In this document: piece by piece, positions 17,604 through 26,201 of the stretch | How positions within the stretch are numbered: the stretch's first letter is position 1 | Layout: each line of letters opens with the position of its first letter | Origin: 55-13 sp037190145 | Lineage (GTDB): Bacteria > Armatimonadota > Fimbriimonadia > Fimbriimonadales > Fimbriimonadaceae | Length of the DNA stretch: 64,000 bases | Direction: 5' to 3' | Assembly: GCA_037190145.1 (NCBI GenBank) | Contig: JBBCJU010000005.1 | Location: forward strand, 124,001 to 188,000 | The notes under the pieces: generated by a model | Databases searched by the model: none | What the model saw: the letters and a program-made list of their open reading frames with translations, nothing else | What the model was told of the DNA's origin: nothing | Made by a program: the position numbers and the translations under genes

Positions 17604-17855
17604 ATGCCAGTGGCTAATGGCGCAATCATGACGTTTTCAGATCTTAAGCAGGGCATGAATGTCCGTGTGGTATCGGTTGATTCGGCCCTCGAAGAGTGCC
17701 GCAGGCTAGAAGAAATGGGCCTAACCGCAGGAACATCGTTCCGGGTGGCTAAAGTTGCGCCTTTTGGTGATCCAATCGAGATTGATCTGCGTGGATACCG
17801 CCTTTGTCTTCGAAAGGGTGAAACAACTGGTTTCGTCCTTGAGAAGCTGGACTAA
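17604..17855 (+). CDS. feoA: FeoA, ferrous iron transport accessory protein
   Basis: An 83-residue SH3-like FeoA. The typical pattern is LKQGMNVRVVSVD, LEEMGLTAGTSFRVAKVAPFGDPIEIDLRGYRLCLRKGE. FeoA binds the cytosolic side of FeoB and supports Fe(II) import. It lies 8 nt upstream of feoB, which is the normal feoAB order. ATG 17604 or ATG 17628 (the more usual FeoA length) could be the start. No clear Fur box could be found in the 73-nt upstream gap. Confidence 0.92.
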   Translation: MPVANGAIMTFSDLKQGMNVRVVSVDSALEECRRLEEMGLTAGTSFRVAKVAPFGDPIEIDLRGYRLCLRKGETTGFVLEKLD

Positions 17856-17863
17856 GTCCTGGT

Positions 17864-20038
17864 ATGACCGCTACTGAAAACAAGACCTTAACGGTCGCAA
17901 TTGTTGGAAATCCCAACGCCGGAAAGACAACTCTATTCAATGCCCTGACCGGATCTCGGCAGAAGGTAGGAAACTATCCCGGCGTTACGGTAGAGCAAGT
18001 TTCAGGATCTCTAAAACTTCCATCGCAACCGGTCCATTGCATCGATATTCCTGGACTTTATAGCCTCACAGCCGTTTCCGAAGACGAGAAGATTGCTATT
18101 TCCGCCATCAAAGGGCAGATTGCTGGTCATGCAAAACCTGATCTCCTCATTTGTGTCCTTGATGCCTCAAATCTAGAGCGTAATCTTTTCCTTTATTCGC
18201 AGATTGCTGAGCTAGAGATCCCTATGGTTGTGGCTCTCACAATGGTGGATCGCGTTCAGCGTAAGCAGTTGACGCTGGATACCCACCGACTTTCTGAGCT
18301 TCTCGGCGCAGATGTCGTCGAGGTGGTTGGGCACAAGGAAAAAGGGATTGATGCGCTCAAAAAGGTGGTCGATCAGAACCTCGAAGTCAAGCGGAACCCA
18401 AAGATTCAGCTCCTAGAAACCTCCCCTGATCTCTCCAAGATTGATCAGTTGCAAGAGAGGCTCGCCAGGATTGGGGAAGACATTCATCGGGCCGACCTGC
18501 TCCAAATGCTTCAAGAGCCAGATTCCGCGGTTGAGCGGTATGCCCAAGATTTTCCGGAAATTGCCGATGAGTTCAAAGAAGCATCCGCGTATGTCAGATC
18601 TCTAGATCAGCAGAGTCGGGAGTTGACGACGCAAGATCGGTATGCGTGGTCCAACATGGTGGCTACTCAAGCCGTCACCAAGTCTCCCCATCCTCCCAAG
18701 AGATCGTTGACCGACAAAATTGACGCTCTGCTCATCAATCGCTTTTGGGGATTCCTCATTTTCCTCGGCATCATGTATCTGGTTTTCCAATCCATTTACA
18801 CTTTTGCAGGGCCGGTCATGGATTGGATCGAGGGATTGTTCGGATCTCTTGGCGAGTGGGCCTCTCCCAAGCTGGAGAGCAATCCGACTCTTCAATCGCT
18901 CGTCGTCGATGGGATTATCGGCGGCGTTGGCGGGATGTTGGTCTTCCTTCCCCAAATCCTGATCCTCTTTTTCTTCATCGCGGTCCTGGAAGGCACGGGT
19001 TATCTTGCCCGAGCCGCGTTTATGATGGACCGTCTGTTCGGGTGGTGTGGGCTAAATGGGCGGGCATTCATTCCGCTTCTCTCTAGCTTTGCCTGTGCAA
19101 TCCCTGGGGTCATGGCGGCAAGAGTTATGCCCGATCCTAAAGCACGATTGGCGACCATTTTAGTGGCGCCGCTCATGAGTTGTTCGGCTCGCTTGCCGGT
19201 CTATTTGCTCCTTATCGGCGTCTTTGTGGAGCCAAAGTTCGGTCCCACATGGGCGGGGGTCGCTTTATTCGCCATGCACATGGTCGGGTTGGTTATCTCC
19301 ATCCCAATCGTTTGGGTGCTCAATCGCAAACTCCTTAAGAGCAAGCGTCTTCCATTCCTTCTGGAGTTGCCGCCCTATCAGTGGCCCAAGTGGAAGGATG
19401 TGGGTCTCGCCATGTTCGTAAGAGGCCGAGTCTTCGTGAAGACCGCCGGAACCATCATCGTCGCCATGTCCATTCTCATCTGGGCCGCCTCCTATTTCCC
19501 ACGTTCAGATGAAGCCGCCAATCAGACGAAGTTTGAACAAACGTGGGTGGCCGATGGAAATACGGCGGAAGGGGAAGAGTATGAGGCTGCACAAGAGAAA
19601 TATGTGGCGGAGCAACAGCTAGAAGGCTCTTATCTCGGGCGTCTCGGCAAGACGATTGAGCCCGCATTCGTTCCGGCGGGCTTTGATTGGCGAATTACCA
19701 CCAGCATTCTCGCGGCATTTCCGGCCCGAGAGGTTGTTATCCCCTCCATGGGGATTATTTTTAGCCTGGGCGGGGATGTGGATGAGGAATCTTCGGACCT
19801 GCGCAGCACCATGCAAAATGCAACTTGGCCAGACGGGCGTCCGCTTTTCACTCTATGGACTGCGTTCGGGCTGATGATCTTCTTTGCCCTCTGTTGCCAA
19901 TGCAACGCCACCCTTGCCGCCATTAAGCGCGAGACAAACAGTTGGAAGTGGCCCGTATTCGTCTTTGTTTACATGACCACGCTGGCTTACATCGTCGCGG
20001 TCATCATCAATCAAGTGGGAAGACTGGTCAGCGGATAA
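17864..20038 (+). CDS. feoB: FeoB, ferrous iron transporter with GTPase domain
   Basis: A 724-residue inner-membrane Fe(II) permease. The N-terminal G domain has G1 GNPNAGKTTLFNALTG, the FeoB-specific KVGNYPGVTVE, G3 DIPGLYSL and G4 TMVD. A helical spacer (residues about 165-270) leads to the membrane domain with the Gate motifs FLPQILILFFFIAVLEGTG and FIPLLSSFACAIPGVMAAR. Both Gate motifs carry their expected Cys/polar residues, and FPAREVVIPSMG marks the second half. Full length with no frameshift. The downstream 500 nt hold no intact gene. Confidence 0.97.
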   Translation: MTATENKTLTVAIVGNPNAGKTTLFNALTGSRQKVGNYPGVTVEQVSGSLKLPSQPVHCIDIPGLYSLTAVSEDEKIAISAIKGQIAGHAKPDLLICVLDASNLERNLFLYSQIAELEIPMVVALTMVDRVQRKQLTLDTHRLSELLGADVVEVVGHKEKGIDALKKVVDQNLEVKRNPKIQLLETSPDLSKIDQLQERLARIGEDIHRADLLQMLQEPDSAVERYAQDFPEIADEFKEASAYVRSLDQQSRELTTQDRYAWSNMVATQAVTKSPHPPKRSLTDKIDALLINRFWGFLIFLGIMYLVFQSIYTFAGPVMDWIEGLFGSLGEWASPKLESNPTLQSLVVDGIIGGVGGMLVFLPQILILFFFIAVLEGTGYLARAAFMMDRLFGWCGLNGRAFIPLLSSFACAIPGVMAARVMPDPKARLATILVAPLMSCSARLPVYLLLIGVFVEPKFGPTWAGVALFAMHMVGLVISIPIVWVLNRKLLKSKRLPFLLELPPYQWPKWKDVGLAMFVRGRVFVKTAGTIIVAMSILIWAASYFPRSDEAANQTKFEQTWVADGNTAEGEEYEAAQEKYVAEQQLEGSYLGRLGKTIEPAFVPAGFDWRITTSILAAFPAREVVIPSMGIIFSLGGDVDEESSDLRSTMQNATWPDGRPLFTLWTAFGLMIFFALCCQCNATLAAIKRETNSWKWPVFVFVYMTTLAYIVAVIINQVGRLVSG

Positions 20039-20209
20039 ACCCTTCCGAGCTGGAACCGGATAGCAGCCAATCTAGCTCGGATAAAAGGTTAACGCATATT
20101 CTATACCAATATATCGACTTTGCGTCAATAGTTCCGATACTAATGTTGTGAAAGATTGAAGATGCAATCATAGCAATATACCTATTTATCTGTGGAATGG
20201 ACCGGAGAT

Positions 20210-20450
20210 TCACCCAAAGAAGTGTGAATAAGGGTCAAGCAAACGGGGAATAGGTTCCAATAAACCGTCCGTCTAGTTGAAACAAATGTTATTCATTTCA
20301 ATGAGAAGAGTCATCTTCTCGAAGAGAATCCCATTTTTCTCAATAAGATCGTCAATCTCCTCAAATAGATTGACGATACGTGTCGAACAGATTAGGAATC
20401 TTCTCAAACAGATGATCTATCTGTTTGAATAGATTCCCGATTTACTGGAA
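20210..20450 (-). pseudogene. degenerate 21-nt-periodic heptad-repeat (coiled-coil) coding relic
   Basis: Short similar words recur every 21-22 nt (starts near 20234, 20255, 20276, 20297, 20318, 20339, 20360, 20382, 20403, 20424). Translating the minus strand explains the period: it reads as heptads with Leu/Phe and Ile spacing, for example LFKQIDH, LFEKIPN, LFDTYRQ, then after a 1-nt frameshift NLFEEIDD, LIEKNGI, LFEKMTL, LIEMNNI, an in-frame TAG, and LLEPIPR, LLDPYSH, ending at a TGA at 20210. No start codon or ribosome site is visible upstream, where the frame meets another stop. I read it as an eroded coiled-coil gene. An alternative is a non-coding repeat whose inverted arms matter as RNA. 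Confidence 0.55.
20278..20437. repeat. chain of small hairpins overlapping the heptad relic
   Basis: Consecutive inverted repeats lie here: 20303-20320 (7-bp stem, 4-nt loop), 20324-20341 (5 bp), 20348-20377 (11-bp stem ATCGTCAATCT / AGATTGACGAT), and 20395-20437. The last is a 7-bp outer plus 10-bp inner stem with a 2x2 internal loop. They sit between feoB and the next gene. They may be a by-product of the 21-nt periodic heptad coding on the other strand, or a structured RNA. Confidence 0.6.
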
Positions 20451-20555
20451 GTTATAAACCTTCAATAAGGGCGAGCGATTCGACCGATTGAGAAGGGAGA
20501 AGCCAATAGATTGGCGGTAGGTTGCATCAAGGATTTCACTGGAGGAAACACAACG

Positions 20556-21197
20556 ATGTCGAACAACATTGAATCTATGACGGACAGCCAATTGCAGGCT
20601 CTGGCGACTCAGATGGACAGCATCTTGGCGGTGACGTATGCGGCCTACGGCCTAACGGCGGCAAACGCAACTGCATTAACGGCTGCGGATTCTACATTCA
20701 CCACCGGCCTCACGGATGTGGCGGCAAAGAAGGCTGCATACCGGTCGGCGGTACAAAGCAAGCTTTCGGATCGAGCAAACCTGACGGCGATCATGTCCAC
20801 CATCATTGGGAGCATCTATCTCAATCCCGCGGTGAGTCCAGAAATGATTGCCGCGCTTGGGCTCCAGCCTAGAGCGACCACTCGTTCTAAGCAAACACCG
20901 AAGACTTCAGAAGAACTAGTGGCCACTCTGACCGGGACCGGAGAAGTGAAGCTCGTGTGGAAGCGCGGGGAGAACACTTACGGCGCGGTCTATGTGATTG
21001 AGTCAAAGATTGGGAACGGGGTATGGACCCAAGTTTCCACGACGACGAAAACCCGGATCATTTTGGAGGGGTTTCCTCCCAGTACCGCGGCTTGGTTCCG
21101 CATTCGGACCACCCGCAACGGTCTTTGGTCCAGCCCATCCAATAACGCATCAATCTACGCCCCCGAGGCAGAGTTTGCACTGCATATCGCGGCGTAG
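20556..21197 (+). CDS. fibronectin-III-like protein with N-terminal helical domain
   Basis: 213 residues, ATG 20556 with GGAGGA about 9 nt upstream; the in-frame upstream start at 20511 lacks this. The N-terminal helical domain (YAAYGLTAANATALTAAD...IYLNPAVSPEMIAALGL) matches, by pattern, a recurrent uncharacterised family in which this domain precedes a fibronectin-III-like beta sandwich. Here the sandwich is about residues 125-200 (LVWKRGENTYGAVYVIESK...WFRIRTTRNGLWSSPSN). No signal peptide or enzymatic motif. Function unknown. A terminator follows 12 nt after the stop. Confidence 0.7.
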   Translation: MSNNIESMTDSQLQALATQMDSILAVTYAAYGLTAANATALTAADSTFTTGLTDVAAKKAAYRSAVQSKLSDRANLTAIMSTIIGSIYLNPAVSPEMIAALGLQPRATTRSKQTPKTSEELVATLTGTGEVKLVWKRGENTYGAVYVIESKIGNGVWTQVSTTTKTRIILEGFPPSTAAWFRIRTTRNGLWSSPSNNASIYAPEAEFALHIAA

Positions 21198-21208
21198 TTT
21201 AGGGCATG

Positions 21209-21244
21209 AAAAAGCCCTTCTCCTATACGGGGAAGGGCTTTTTT
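21209..21244 (+). terminator. intrinsic terminator
   Basis: A 15-bp stem (AAAAAGCCCTTCTCC with its complement, one G-T wobble) and a 5-nt loop, followed by T6 on the + strand. The A-run on the left arm makes it work for the minus strand as well, where the barrel protein gene converges. Confidence 0.9.
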
Positions 21245-21250
21245 GATGCG

Positions 21251-21784
21251 TCAGAAGTTTGCAGATACGCCGATGGTGAATCCTCGGAACTGGTCCTTGG
21301 AGCTAAAGAAGTATCGCCCTTCTACATTGGGAGTGATGCCGAGAATCTTGAACTTGAGCGGGGTGCCAATCGTTGCGGCGCCCACAAAGCCACTGGCACT
21401 GCGAAACTCATTGCCACCGCGAGGCTCTGAGTGGGCCGCTCCTAGAGAAACGGCTCCGAAAAGGCCGTCTCGATTGAGAGTCTGTCGCCCGGTGACCATA
21501 AAGCGGTAGATTTGGCCATCCACATCGCTGCCACTAAAGAGTTGTCCGCCCAATACCACGCTGGGAGAAGCATAAAGCTGGAACCCAGGAACCTTCGCCA
21601 GCGGGAAATCGACTCCGATCTCAGGGCCGGACATGCTCTTCTTGCTGTCATTCTTCAGCCGGAACTTTTGGGTGAAGTGATATCCAAGATTTACGCGAAT
21701 CCCAATGAGATCTTGGGCCACCGCGGCCACCGCACTGGTTGCCAAAGCTGAAAAAACGAGGGTTCTAAACAACATCCGTGTCAT
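21251..21784 (-). CDS. small outer-membrane beta-barrel-like protein
   Basis: 177 residues from ATG 21784 (MTRMLFRTLVFSALATSA), a signal peptide ending near AVAAVAQD. The mature part is built of alternating strands separated by glycine-rich turns and ends in a terminal aromatic (GVSANF), the usual C-terminal signature for barrel assembly. Likely an 8-stranded barrel of unknown function. The upstream glycosyltransferase ends 16 nt before this start, so both are probably on one minus-strand transcript. Confidence 0.65.
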   Translation of the reverse strand: MTRMLFRTLVFSALATSAVAAVAQDLIGIRVNLGYHFTQKFRLKNDSKKSMSGPEIGVDFPLAKVPGFQLYASPSVVLGGQLFSGSDVDGQIYRFMVTGRQTLNRDGLFGAVSLGAAHSEPRGGNEFRSASGFVGAATIGTPLKFKILGITPNVEGRYFFSSKDQFRGFTIGVSANF

Positions 21785-21800
21785 AGGCTCAAGTATATGT

Positions 21801-23171
21801 CTATACGCCTTCAATTTCAAGCTCTTCCAGTTCCTCTGGCTTCATCACCGTTGGACTTCCTGCGGGCATGGGTCTCTCCAGAGATGCCGCCGCATCTGCC
21901 TTTTCACGCACATGAAGCTGCTCGGCCCGATCTTCGGCACCTGGCGATACCGGCCAAAGCGTATTTTCCACCCAGTAGGAAGACATGAACTCGGTCCACA
22001 CTTGGTTGTAGACTTTGAGGGTCTGATCTGCGATATGAGACCAATCAAAGTCTTTGTTGAGTCTCTGCTTGGCCGCTTCCTTCAGCTTTTCTGCCCGCTC
22101 TGCATCCTGCAGAACATGAAGAATGGCCCAGGCCAGCGATTCTGGATTGTTTGAGAACGAAGTGGTGCCCGTTTTATCGTGCAGAACAACCTCTTGCAAC
22201 CCCCCGGCATCTGAAGTGACCACCGCAGCATCCGCCGCCATCGCCTCCAGAGCCACGATCCCGAAGGGCTCGTAAAGGGAAGGGAAGACCGCGACATCTG
22301 CACAGCGATAAAGCATATGCAAAGAGCGATTGGCCATAAATCCGGTGAAGAGAACTTTATCTCCCAAGCCCGCCCAATGAACAAAGCGCTCCAGCTTTTC
22401 CCGATTTCCGCCGCCGACAATCAAGAACTTGGTTCGAGGTTCCTGAGCCAGGATCACACTTGCCGCATTGAGCAGAACTTGGATGCCTTTTTCGCGGACA
22501 AATCGACCCACGAACATAACAATTTTCTCATCTGGCTCTGCAAGTTTGGCCCGATGCTCGGCCCGTTCATTGTCTGACCAATCAAAGGAAAACTTCTCAG
22601 GATCTACTCCATTAAAGATGACATCGATTTTATCGATCGGCGTATTGAAGGACTTGGCGACTTCATTCCGCATAAAGTCTGAGCAAACAATGACCCGCCA
22701 AGCCTCATAAGTGAGCCAATACTCTTGCTCATGAATGTATCTTGAGGTGTCGTTAAAAATGCCTCCGTGCCGCCCACTCTCAGTTGCGTGGACCGTTGCC
22801 ACGATTGGAAGCTTGTAGTCGTACTTCAGCTCACGAGCTGATTCTAGGGACAACCAATCATGAGCATGGAAGATGGTGGGTTGGCCTCCTGGCCGCCAAT
22901 CTTCCAAAAGTCGACGCACTCTTTTCTCGGTCGCCAAGTTCAGGAGCTGAATCTCGTGCAAGAAGTCACTGGGTGTTCCTTCCAAGTGAACTCGGTGGAC
23001 CTGAACGCCACTCGGCTCGGTTTCTTCATCCGGCGCATTGGGGGTTGCTTTGGTCACCACATGAACTTCGATCCCTTTCGACTGGAGTTGTTGGGATAGG
23101 TCATAAACGTGAGGACTGATTCCCCCCACGATTCGAGGAGGGTACTCCCAAGACAACATCATGACGCGCAT
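21801..23171 (-). CDS. GT4/GlgA-like glycosyltransferase
   Basis: A 456-residue GT-B enzyme of the starch/glycogen-synthase-like branch of GT4. The N-terminus is VMMLSWEYPPRIVGGISPHV (the K/R-x-G-G-ADP-glucose-type loop is represented by VGG), with FHAHDWLSLESA in the middle. The C-terminal domain has VMFVGRFVREKGIQVLL, FPSLYEPFGIVALEAMAADA and the E-x7-E region. The C-terminal 60 residues form an extra acidic/helical tail after WVENTLWPVS. The donor may be ADP- or UDP-glucose; the sequence does not settle this. ATG 23171. Confidence 0.85.
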   Translation of the reverse strand: MRVMMLSWEYPPRIVGGISPHVYDLSQQLQSKGIEVHVVTKATPNAPDEETEPSGVQVHRVHLEGTPSDFLHEIQLLNLATEKRVRRLLEDWRPGGQPTIFHAHDWLSLESARELKYDYKLPIVATVHATESGRHGGIFNDTSRYIHEQEYWLTYEAWRVIVCSDFMRNEVAKSFNTPIDKIDVIFNGVDPEKFSFDWSDNERAEHRAKLAEPDEKIVMFVGRFVREKGIQVLLNAASVILAQEPRTKFLIVGGGNREKLERFVHWAGLGDKVLFTGFMANRSLHMLYRCADVAVFPSLYEPFGIVALEAMAADAAVVTSDAGGLQEVVLHDKTGTTSFSNNPESLAWAILHVLQDAERAEKLKEAAKQRLNKDFDWSHIADQTLKVYNQVWTEFMSSYWVENTLWPVSPGAEDRAEQLHVREKADAAASLERPMPAGSPTVMKPEELEELEIEGV

Positions 23172-23263
23172 AACTTCATTGTGGCTGGTCCGAGAAAACT
23201 GAGACTAGGTGAACCCCCTTTTCCGGGCTACAACTTGTTGGTGTCACATACAAGAGGTGCAAT

Positions 23264-24142
23264 ATGAAGACAACAAAATGGTTCCTGGCCACCGCAATTG
23301 CGGTTTTGGCTGTGGGGTGTAGTGATGGATCAGCCGCAGAAGAAGCTTATTCTTCGACCGGGGGTGACAAAACAGCTAGTGTCGGCAAAGAGAGCGGATC
23401 TGTTACAAAACTCATTTCCAATCCAACTCCCTCAATGAAGAGGGACGTTGTGAAAACGGGTTCGCTGACCGTGCAAGTCGACAAGATAGATGAAGCGGAG
23501 CGCAAGGCCAGGGAGCTAACCGAGTCTGCCGGAGGGAGAGTTGACCAAGTAGAGAGCACGGACCTTGCTGGCCCCTCTGCGGTCATAAATATGACCCTCA
23601 GGATTCCGGTCAAAAACTATGAATCCGTGATGGAAAAGCTTGAATCTCTTGGCGCGAGGTTAGCAAAGCAAGTTTCCGTCACTGATGTGACTGAGAAGGT
23701 GGTTGACATGGACGCCCGAATCAAGACCATGCAGGCTCAAGAAGAAGTTGTTCGCAACATGCTGAAGAAGTCCAACAATCTGAGCGACTCACTTACCATC
23801 AACAATGATCTAACCCGCATTCGGGGCGAGATAGAGAGCGTCCAGGCGCAGAGAAAATCTTTAGGCGGGCAGGCGGCGTACTCCACTTTGGAACTAAAAC
23901 TCACTCAGAAAGCAACGGCGTACGCTGTTGCCTCTACCGATCCTAACTGGCTGCAAACTTCTTGGGCATCGGCTTGGGGAGCCGGGACAGGTGTCTTTCG
24001 AGTCCTGATTTCTATCTTCTTGTGGCTTGTCGTCTTCTCCCCTATATGGATCATAGGCGGATTATCGATGAGAGCCTTCATACGTTGGGTACAAAAAGAC
24101 GCGCCGGCTTCGGGCGTCTCCGAAGGACAACGACCCGCGTAA
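23264..24142 (+). CDS. DUF4349 lipoprotein
   Basis: A 292-residue lipoprotein. Signal peptide with lipobox AVLAVGC (Cys19), a Ser/Thr-rich linker, then the DUF4349 domain: VVKTGSLTVQVDKIDEAE, GGRVDQVES, MTLRIPVKNYESVMEKLESLG, and a coiled-coil segment near KVVDMDARIKTMQAQEEVV. A C-terminal transmembrane helix (VLISIFLWLVVFSPIWIIGG) and a short basic tail follow. The known role of this family is poorly defined (envelope-associated). Its last 65 nt overlap the convergent BrkB gene. Confidence 0.88.
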   Translation: MKTTKWFLATAIAVLAVGCSDGSAAEEAYSSTGGDKTASVGKESGSVTKLISNPTPSMKRDVVKTGSLTVQVDKIDEAERKARELTESAGGRVDQVESTDLAGPSAVINMTLRIPVKNYESVMEKLESLGARLAKQVSVTDVTEKVVDMDARIKTMQAQEEVVRNMLKKSNNLSDSLTINNDLTRIRGEIESVQAQRKSLGGQAAYSTLELKLTQKATAYAVASTDPNWLQTSWASAWGAGTGVFRVLISIFLWLVVFSPIWIIGGLSMRAFIRWVQKDAPASGVSEGQRPA

Positions 24143-24929
24143 CTTCTGCTCCAAAAAAGAATATCTGCGCAGAGTAAAAAATCCAAAGCAAGATCACCAA
24201 TAAGGCGCCCGCCGAACCATAGGCGGACGCCACACCGCTATAGGAGAAGTAAAGGCTAAGAAGATACTTGGCGATACCAAATCCGGTTCCCGTTAGGATC
24301 GCTCCAAACCAAACATCCCGCCAAAGCGCCTTCCCCTTCGGAAGGGTTCGATAAGTAACCGCAAAGGTTAAGCTGGCGAAAACCGAGGACGCAACTAAAC
24401 TCACCAAGGGCCAGAGTGCATTTCCACCGGCTGTCCTTACCAGATAACCCAATATGGAGTCTGCGGCCAGCCAAGCAATCAGCAACACGAGAAAGGCAAG
24501 CATAATGGCCACTGACTTTAACCGCCCGAAAATAAAAAGGCGGAACGGATGTCCTTGCTTCTTAATATCCCAAATGCTCTCTATAGAAGAAGCAATCTGA
24601 CCAAACAACCCCGATGCCGCATACATTGCCACCAGAACCGCCAGGATTGTTGCGGGGATAGATGTGGAGGGTCTTGCTGCGTGATCAATAATCGAGACCA
24701 CAAGATCAGCGGACCCTTTCCCAAGTGACTCCGACACATTACTGGAGATGGACGCTCGAACAGCTTCTGTATCCACGAAAGCTGTGGTCACAGTTACCGC
24801 AATAACGAGGAAAGGAGCTAAAGCCAAAATGGCATAAAAGCTTAGCGCGGCTGCCATCCGGCTGACATCATGTTCTCCCCAAGCCTGACCCGCTTCTAAC
24901 AAGGTCGACCGAATCTCTCTCCAACGCAT
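24078..24929 (-). CDS. YihY/BrkB-family inner-membrane protein
   Basis: A 283-residue polytopic membrane protein of the YihY/virulence factor BrkB family. ARMAAALSFYAILALAPFLVI-like first helix (here RMAAALSFYAILALAPF), the helix-turn region PATILAVLVAMYAASGLFGQI, IWDIKKQG, and a last helix ending in GAEVTRV are all characteristic. Six membrane segments are expected. Its function is not established. ATG 24929. The 3' end runs 65 nt into the opposing DUF4349 gene, a real overlap if both ends are right. Confidence 0.9.
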   Translation of the reverse strand: MRWREIRSTLLEAGQAWGEHDVSRMAAALSFYAILALAPFLVIAVTVTTAFVDTEAVRASISSNVSESLGKGSADLVVSIIDHAARPSTSIPATILAVLVAMYAASGLFGQIASSIESIWDIKKQGHPFRLFIFGRLKSVAIMLAFLVLLIAWLAADSILGYLVRTAGGNALWPLVSLVASSVFASLTFAVTYRTLPKGKALWRDVWFGAILTGTGFGIAKYLLSLYFSYSGVASAYGSAGALLVILLWIFYSAQIFFFGAEVTRVVVLRRRPKPARLFVPNV

Positions 24930-25036
24930 GCTTCTAACAAGGACGACTTCTCAATAGGATTCGACTTGGGGTTAACAATTCAAGGGACCAATGTCCATCC
25001 AACGAAAAGCCTTTCCTAAGCTAGATTCAAAAAGAA

Positions 25037-26122
25037 TTATCTGGAAACCATGATATTAGGATTTACTATTCCTATTTCGTAGGTAAGACGTTTTGCCAGA
25101 ATTTTCTCTTTTCTGTCACCAGTTTGACGAGATCCCCAGACGTAGGCTGAGTCAGGCCAAAAACTAAGTTGCCCATATCGGACCTCTTGCCAAGACCCGG
25201 TCTTAGGAGTGGTGTTCCAAGCAAAGCTAGACATCATCCTGTGTTCTCTTGTGGAGCCATCGGCATAGTCCAATATTGCGTCCCCCGAAACCGATGGTGT
25301 CTTCGCTCCCGTGAAAGATTCGAAGCCCGGCAACGCTAATGTCTTTGCCAAAACTGGTTTTGCTTTATCAATCCAAGTCCCCGTCGGGTTACTCTTTTGA
25401 AAACCATTGGGATCATATTGAATCGGATAGGGTTTGCCTACTCCCACCTTGCTCACATAAGCTTTGCCATTTCTATAAAGCAAGATTAACTCAGTTGACT
25501 GCTTACCCTGATCATAAATCTTGCGGGTAAGGAGTATAGATTTGGCTGAAGCCAAGGCTCTTTGAGCTTGCTTAACGATGTCAGCTTGCTTTCCAAAACC
25601 CGGCACTGAAAACGGGGTTACCTGAGTTCCAAAAGGCAGAAGCGTGATGTCCAAGGGAAGTCTTGTTGCTGGGTCTACCAGAAAGGATTCTTCCTTACCA
25701 GCCTTCCGGTAGTGAATCTTCCAAACCCGATAATCACTGTAGTTATAGGGCTTAACCTCTTCGACATTTCCATACACCTCCAAAGGCGGACAGTTTGGAT
25801 AAAGGTTTTCTAGTCCCGGAACATAGTAAATCTCATTTGACTTCGCGGGGCGATGAGTAACCACGCCAAAATCCAGTTCTAGGAACCATTTCCCATCGCA
25901 ATGAAGAGAATAGTTTTTATGCCCTTTCCTGAATTTGCCGGAGCGATCGTAAAGAATCTCGACATCAGTATCCCAAGAGTCTGGACCAGTCGTATAACGC
26001 TGAGAGAAACCATAAGCTTGCCCAACCCGAGACTGGATTTCTTTGTAGAGGAGATTCGCGTCCTGGCCAACTTGGCTGGTTAAGGCAACAAAAATAGCAG
26101 AAAGCATCGTCTTCAGATTCAA
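25037..26122 (-). CDS. secreted protein of unknown function (possibly LolA-like, two units)
   Basis: 361 residues with a signal peptide (MNLKTMLSAIFVALTSQVGQ). The first half contains LLYKEIQSRVGQAYGFSQRY and beta strands (VEILYDRSGKFRKGHKNY, WFLELDFG, VWKIHYRKAG). The second half repeats the theme (LASAKSILLTRKIY, ELILLYRNGKAYVSKVG). This suggests two LolA/DUF2092-like beta-sheet units in tandem, weakly supported. No enzymatic residues identified. It lies 79 nt downstream of the subtilisin stop behind a terminator, so it is probably transcribed on its own. Confidence 0.55.
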   Translation of the reverse strand: MNLKTMLSAIFVALTSQVGQDANLLYKEIQSRVGQAYGFSQRYTTGPDSWDTDVEILYDRSGKFRKGHKNYSLHCDGKWFLELDFGVVTHRPAKSNEIYYVPGLENLYPNCPPLEVYGNVEEVKPYNYSDYRVWKIHYRKAGKEESFLVDPATRLPLDITLLPFGTQVTPFSVPGFGKQADIVKQAQRALASAKSILLTRKIYDQGKQSTELILLYRNGKAYVSKVGVGKPYPIQYDPNGFQKSNPTGTWIDKAKPVLAKTLALPGFESFTGAKTPSVSGDAILDYADGSTREHRMMSSFAWNTTPKTGSWQEVRYGQLSFWPDSAYVWGSRQTGDRKEKILAKRLTYEIGIVNPNIMVSR

Positions 26123-26152
26123 GACGCGCGATAGCGGGGAAGCGCTACATAG

Positions 26153-26186
26153 AAAAAGCCCATTCTCCTATAGGAAAATGGGCTTT
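26153..26186 (-). terminator. intrinsic terminator of the subtilisin gene
   Basis: Stem AAAGCCCATT / AATGGGCTTT (10 bp) with an inner TCC/GGA extension. On the minus strand it ends in a T-run just after the S8 peptidase stop. It also separates this gene from the next minus-strand gene. Confidence 0.85.
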
Positions 26187-26201
26187 GATAAGAAGTCAGC
26201 T

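Noticed and set aside
20301..20432. 43-codon plus-strand frame through the hairpin region
   Set aside because: No ribosome site, and hydrophobic periodicity is better on the minus strand.
20234..20434. 21-nt-spaced repeat read as a CRISPR array
   Set aside because: Repeat words are short and diverged, without 25-40-nt repeats plus unique spacers, and no cas genes are near. The minus strand gives a coherent heptad translation instead.
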